A stretch of DNA of 15,931 bases from assembly GCA_041671005.1 (NCBI GenBank), contig JBAZCJ010000023.1, forward strand, positions 1-15,931, read 5' to 3'. Within the stretch, counting starts at the first letter, position 1. Each line of letters begins with the position of its first letter. The translations under genes and the position numbers were made by a program. Positions 13,068 through 15,931 of the stretch are shown here, one piece after another. Source of the DNA: JACRPI01 sp041671005. GTDB lineage: Archaea > Nanobdellota > Nanobdellia > Woesearchaeales > DSVV01. The notes beneath the pieces are model-generated. The model was not told the origin of the DNA. It was given only the letters and a program-made list of their open reading frames with translations, and did no database searches.

Positions 13068-15931
13068 AATGAAGATCTACTACGCTAGTAGGTGGATGGC
13101 TTGGCTTAACCGCTGATGAAGGACGTGACAAGCAACGAAATGCTCTGGCGAGGCGCAAGTAGCCTTTGAACCAGAGATGTCCGAATGTGACCTCACATCA
13201 GATCCGTAAGGATAGGGAACGCAGGGAATTGAAGCGTCTTAGTACCTGCAGGAAAAGAAACCAATTGGGATGCTGTTAGTAAAGGCGATCGAACGCAGCA
13301 AAAAGCAAACTGAATCCTGTATTGAAAGATATAGGAGATGTGGTGTTTGGGCTTTTTTTTATCTCGCTGAACCGACTCAAAGTCTGCTGGAATGCAGCAC
13401 GATAAAGGGTGAAAGTCCCGTAGAGGAAGGAACAGAGGGAGTAAAAGTACCCAGAGTACTATCTCTTGGATATGAGATAGGAAAGCGGGGGTATCAACCT
13501 CTAACTTTAAATACGTGTTAAGTCCGATAGTGAACAAGTACCGCGAGGGAAAGCTGAAAAGAACTCTTAACAGAGGGTGAAAAGATCCTTAAACCTACTA
13601 GTTATCGAATGTTATGGGCTCTACGGAGTTCTAACGTCCGTTTTGAATAACGGGCCAGGTAGTTTTCTTGTGTGGCGAGGATAAGCATCGTTTGATGCGG
13701 ATCCAGAGCGAAAGCAATATACGCGCAGGCAACGAGGCGTATGGTACTAATCTGCCAAATAGTCACACGGGATTGACCCGAAGCTAAGTGATCTAATCCT
13801 GAGTAAGGTGAAGTGGGGGTAAAACCCTGTGGAGGCCTGCAGAAGTGCTACGTGCAAGTGTTTTTCTAACTCAGGTTTAGGGGTGAAAAGCCTATCGAAC
13901 TTAGTGATAGCTGGTTCCTACCAAAGTTGGCGTGCGTCAAGCCTTAGACAAGATAGTTGCGATGGTAAAGACACGGATTTAGGATTTAGGGGGAGAAATC
14001 TCTCGATTCTTTGTCCAACTCAGAATGCTGCAACATCAAAGCGTCTAGGAGACGGCGATCGGGGTAAGCTTGAGTCGCGAGAGGGGAACAACCCAGACTT
14101 TAGTTAAGGTCCCTAAATATCCATTAAGTGTGAAAGGGTAAAAGGTGTCTATACACGTAGACAGCGAGGAGGTTGGCTTAGAAGCAGCCACCCTATAATA
14201 AGTGCGTAACAGCTTACTCGTCAAGTGTATAGGCCCGGAAAATGGACGGGGCTAAATGGATTACCGAGACTAATGGCATGCACAGAAGTGCAGAGCGGTA
14301 GGTAAGGTGTTCTCAGTGGGTAGAAGCGTGTCCGAGAGGATGCGTGCACCGCTGAAGAAATAAACATCCTGGCGGTAGTAAGATCAAAGCAGTGTGAGAA
14401 TCACTGTCGCTGAAAGGGCAAGGGTTCCTTGACAATGTACATCAGTCAAGGGTTAGTTGATCCTAACTGTACTTGTAACTCAATGTACGGGAAAGGGAAA
14501 CCTGTTAATATTCAGGTACTATTGTTGTATACGCGGTAACGCAAGTTCTATTACTGACACTTGGGGCTAGGTGGCCATGTACTGTCGTACATGTTAATCA
14601 GCATAAATGCAGGGAGTATTGTTACGATGAGAACTGCATTAAAGCTGAGAACAGCTCCCTTATGGGGAGTGCTGTTAATGCCTAAAGTCCGTGAAAAAGG
14701 AATAGAAATAGATCAGCAATAATCATACCCAGAACCAACACTGGTGCCCCTAGGTGAGAAACCTAAAGTGTGCAGGTATAATCCGATCAAGGGAACTCGG
14801 CATATTAGCCCTGTGCCTTCGGCATAAGGGGTCCCTGCTGTAATGTTTGTATGAATGTAACAGCAGGGTACAATAACTAAGGCTGTCCGACTGTTTAACA
14901 AAAACTTAGCACTCTGCGAGCCTGTAAAGGTGTGTACAGAATGTGACGTCTGCCCAGTGCCAGCACTTCAAACTCAGGTTCAACTGAGCTAAGAACTGGT
15001 AAACGGCGGGGGTAACTATAACTCTCTTAAGGTAGCGAAATGCCTTGCCGTTTGATTGACGGCCTGCATGAATGACGTAACGAGATAGCCACTGTCCCTG
15101 GTCGGAAACCTCCGAACACATTCTTCTGGTGCAGAGGCCAGAGATTTCCAGTGGGAAGTGAAGACCCCGTGAAACTTTACTGTAGCTTGTAGCTGCGGCG
15201 TGAGTTTTGTTGTACAGCGTAGATGGCAGTCGCCATGTTTTAGTCGCTAGGCTAGAAATAGACAAAAATGAAACACCATCCAACGAAATTTACGTTGCTT
15301 ACTTATTGTTATAAGGACAACTATTGGCGGACAGTTTGGCTGGGGTGGCACCCTGCTGAAAGCATATCAGTAGGGCCCAATGGTAAGCTCAGGTGGGTCA
15401 GAAATCCACCGTAGAGTGCAAGAGCATAAGCTTGCCTGATTGTGTTTTAACCAACAAGAAACGCAAACACGAAAGTGTGGTCTAGCGAACTTCTATAGCC
15501 TCTTGATGGGGCTTAGAAACGACGGAAAAGTTACTCCGGGGATAACAGAGTCGTCGCACCCGAGAGCTCCTATCGACGGTGCGGCTTGCTACATCGCTGT
15601 CGGCTCTTCCTATCCTGGCCATGCAGAAGTGGCCAAGGGTGGGGGTGTTCACCCATTAAAAGGGATCGTGAGCTGGGTTCAGAACGTTGTGAGACAGTTT
15701 GTTTAATATCTACTGGAAATGTAAAGATATCTGAGGGGAAGAATCTTCTAGTACGAGAGGAACGAAGAATCGTGGCCACTGGTCTATCTGTTGTCTGACA
15801 AGGCAGGCAGAGCCGCTACGCCATAAGCGATAAGTACTGAAAGCATCTAAGTACGAAGCGCACCGCAAAAAGAGATATCTGAACGCGATTAGAAGAATCG
15901 GTTGATGGGCACGGCGTGTACGCACTAAGGC
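13068..15931 (+). rRNA. rrl: 23S ribosomal RNA (3' end cut by the window)
   Basis: Large-subunit rRNA from its 5' region (CTAGTAGGTGGATGGCTTGG near 13085) to close to the 3' end. It probably lacks only about 50 bases. Landmarks are helix 69 GTAACTATAACTCTCTTAAGG near 15010, GAAGACCCCGTGAAACTTTAC near 15160, the P-loop CTGGGGTGGC near 15340, the peptidyl-transferase segment GGGGATAACAGAG near 15538, GGGTTCAGAACG near 15675, and the sarcin-ricin loop AGTACGAGAGGAACG near 15750. The length is ordinary, so no intron or inserted homing gene is present. The catalytic region contains unusual bases, described under findings. The 5' end is approximate to about ten bases. Confidence 0.96.

Noticed and set aside
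13068..15931. Intron or homing-endonuclease insertion in 23S
   Set aside because: Spacing between conserved landmarks is normal and total length fits an uninterrupted 23S gene.

Overview
The window is a piece of an archaeal chromosome. The 16S rRNA carries archaeal signatures (for example the AAACTTAAAGGAATTGGCGG segment near 12059) and ends with the anti-Shine-Dalgarno CCTCC. Almost every protein gene has a TATA box centred 25-27 nt before its ATG and no Shine-Dalgarno sequence, which is the pattern of leaderless archaeal transcripts. Protein-coding DNA is AT-rich. Small compact genes, an rRNA operon that diverges at common primer sites, and a bacterial-type S-adenosylmethionine synthetase together suggest a DPANN-like lineage such as Woesearchaeota or Pacearchaeota. 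That placement is inference; no tree could be built.

Layout. Positions 1-334 hold no complete gene: there is a possible gene start at the left edge and a 163-bp long-hairpin element with 8-9 bp flanking direct repeats, which looks MITE-like. Next come four plus-strand genes, each with its own TATA box: isoleucyl-tRNA synthetase (335-3460), a HAD protein resembling acireductone synthase MtnC but lacking several catalytic residues (3522-4271), a secreted beta-rich protein (4326-5546), and an (alpha/alpha)6-toroid glycosidase-like protein (5596-6678). A minus-strand ArsP/YraQ-type permease (6662-7606) converges on the last of these. Divergent from the permease is metK (7776-8930), preceded by an 18-codon upstream ORF whose stop overlaps the metK start. 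A second structured intergenic element (8995-9065) precedes a Hel308 helicase reduced to its first RecA domain (9140-9805). Then come a ribbon-helix-helix protein (9850-10113), a convergent PIN-domain protein (10105-10512, minus) and a single OB-fold protein (10590-10883, minus).

The right third is an rRNA operon: promoter at about 10959, structured leader, 16S (11212-12683), tRNA-Ala(UGC) (12758-12831), spacer hairpins, and 23S from about 13068 to the window end, lacking only its last few dozen bases. A 14-bp perfect helix joins the 16S leader to the 16S-tRNA spacer and is the expected processing stem.

Functionally, most of the content is translation (ileS, rRNA, tRNA-Ala) and methyl-donor metabolism (metK, perhaps the MtnC-like protein). 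A small accessory patch holds the decayed helicase and the toxin-antitoxin-like pair. The points most worth a second look are the upstream-ORF coupling at metK, the catalytically altered MtnC homologue, the MITE-like element, and the peptidyl-transferase region of the 23S rRNA. There helix 89 shows six compensatory pair changes beside an unusual C at the position of E. coli A2503.
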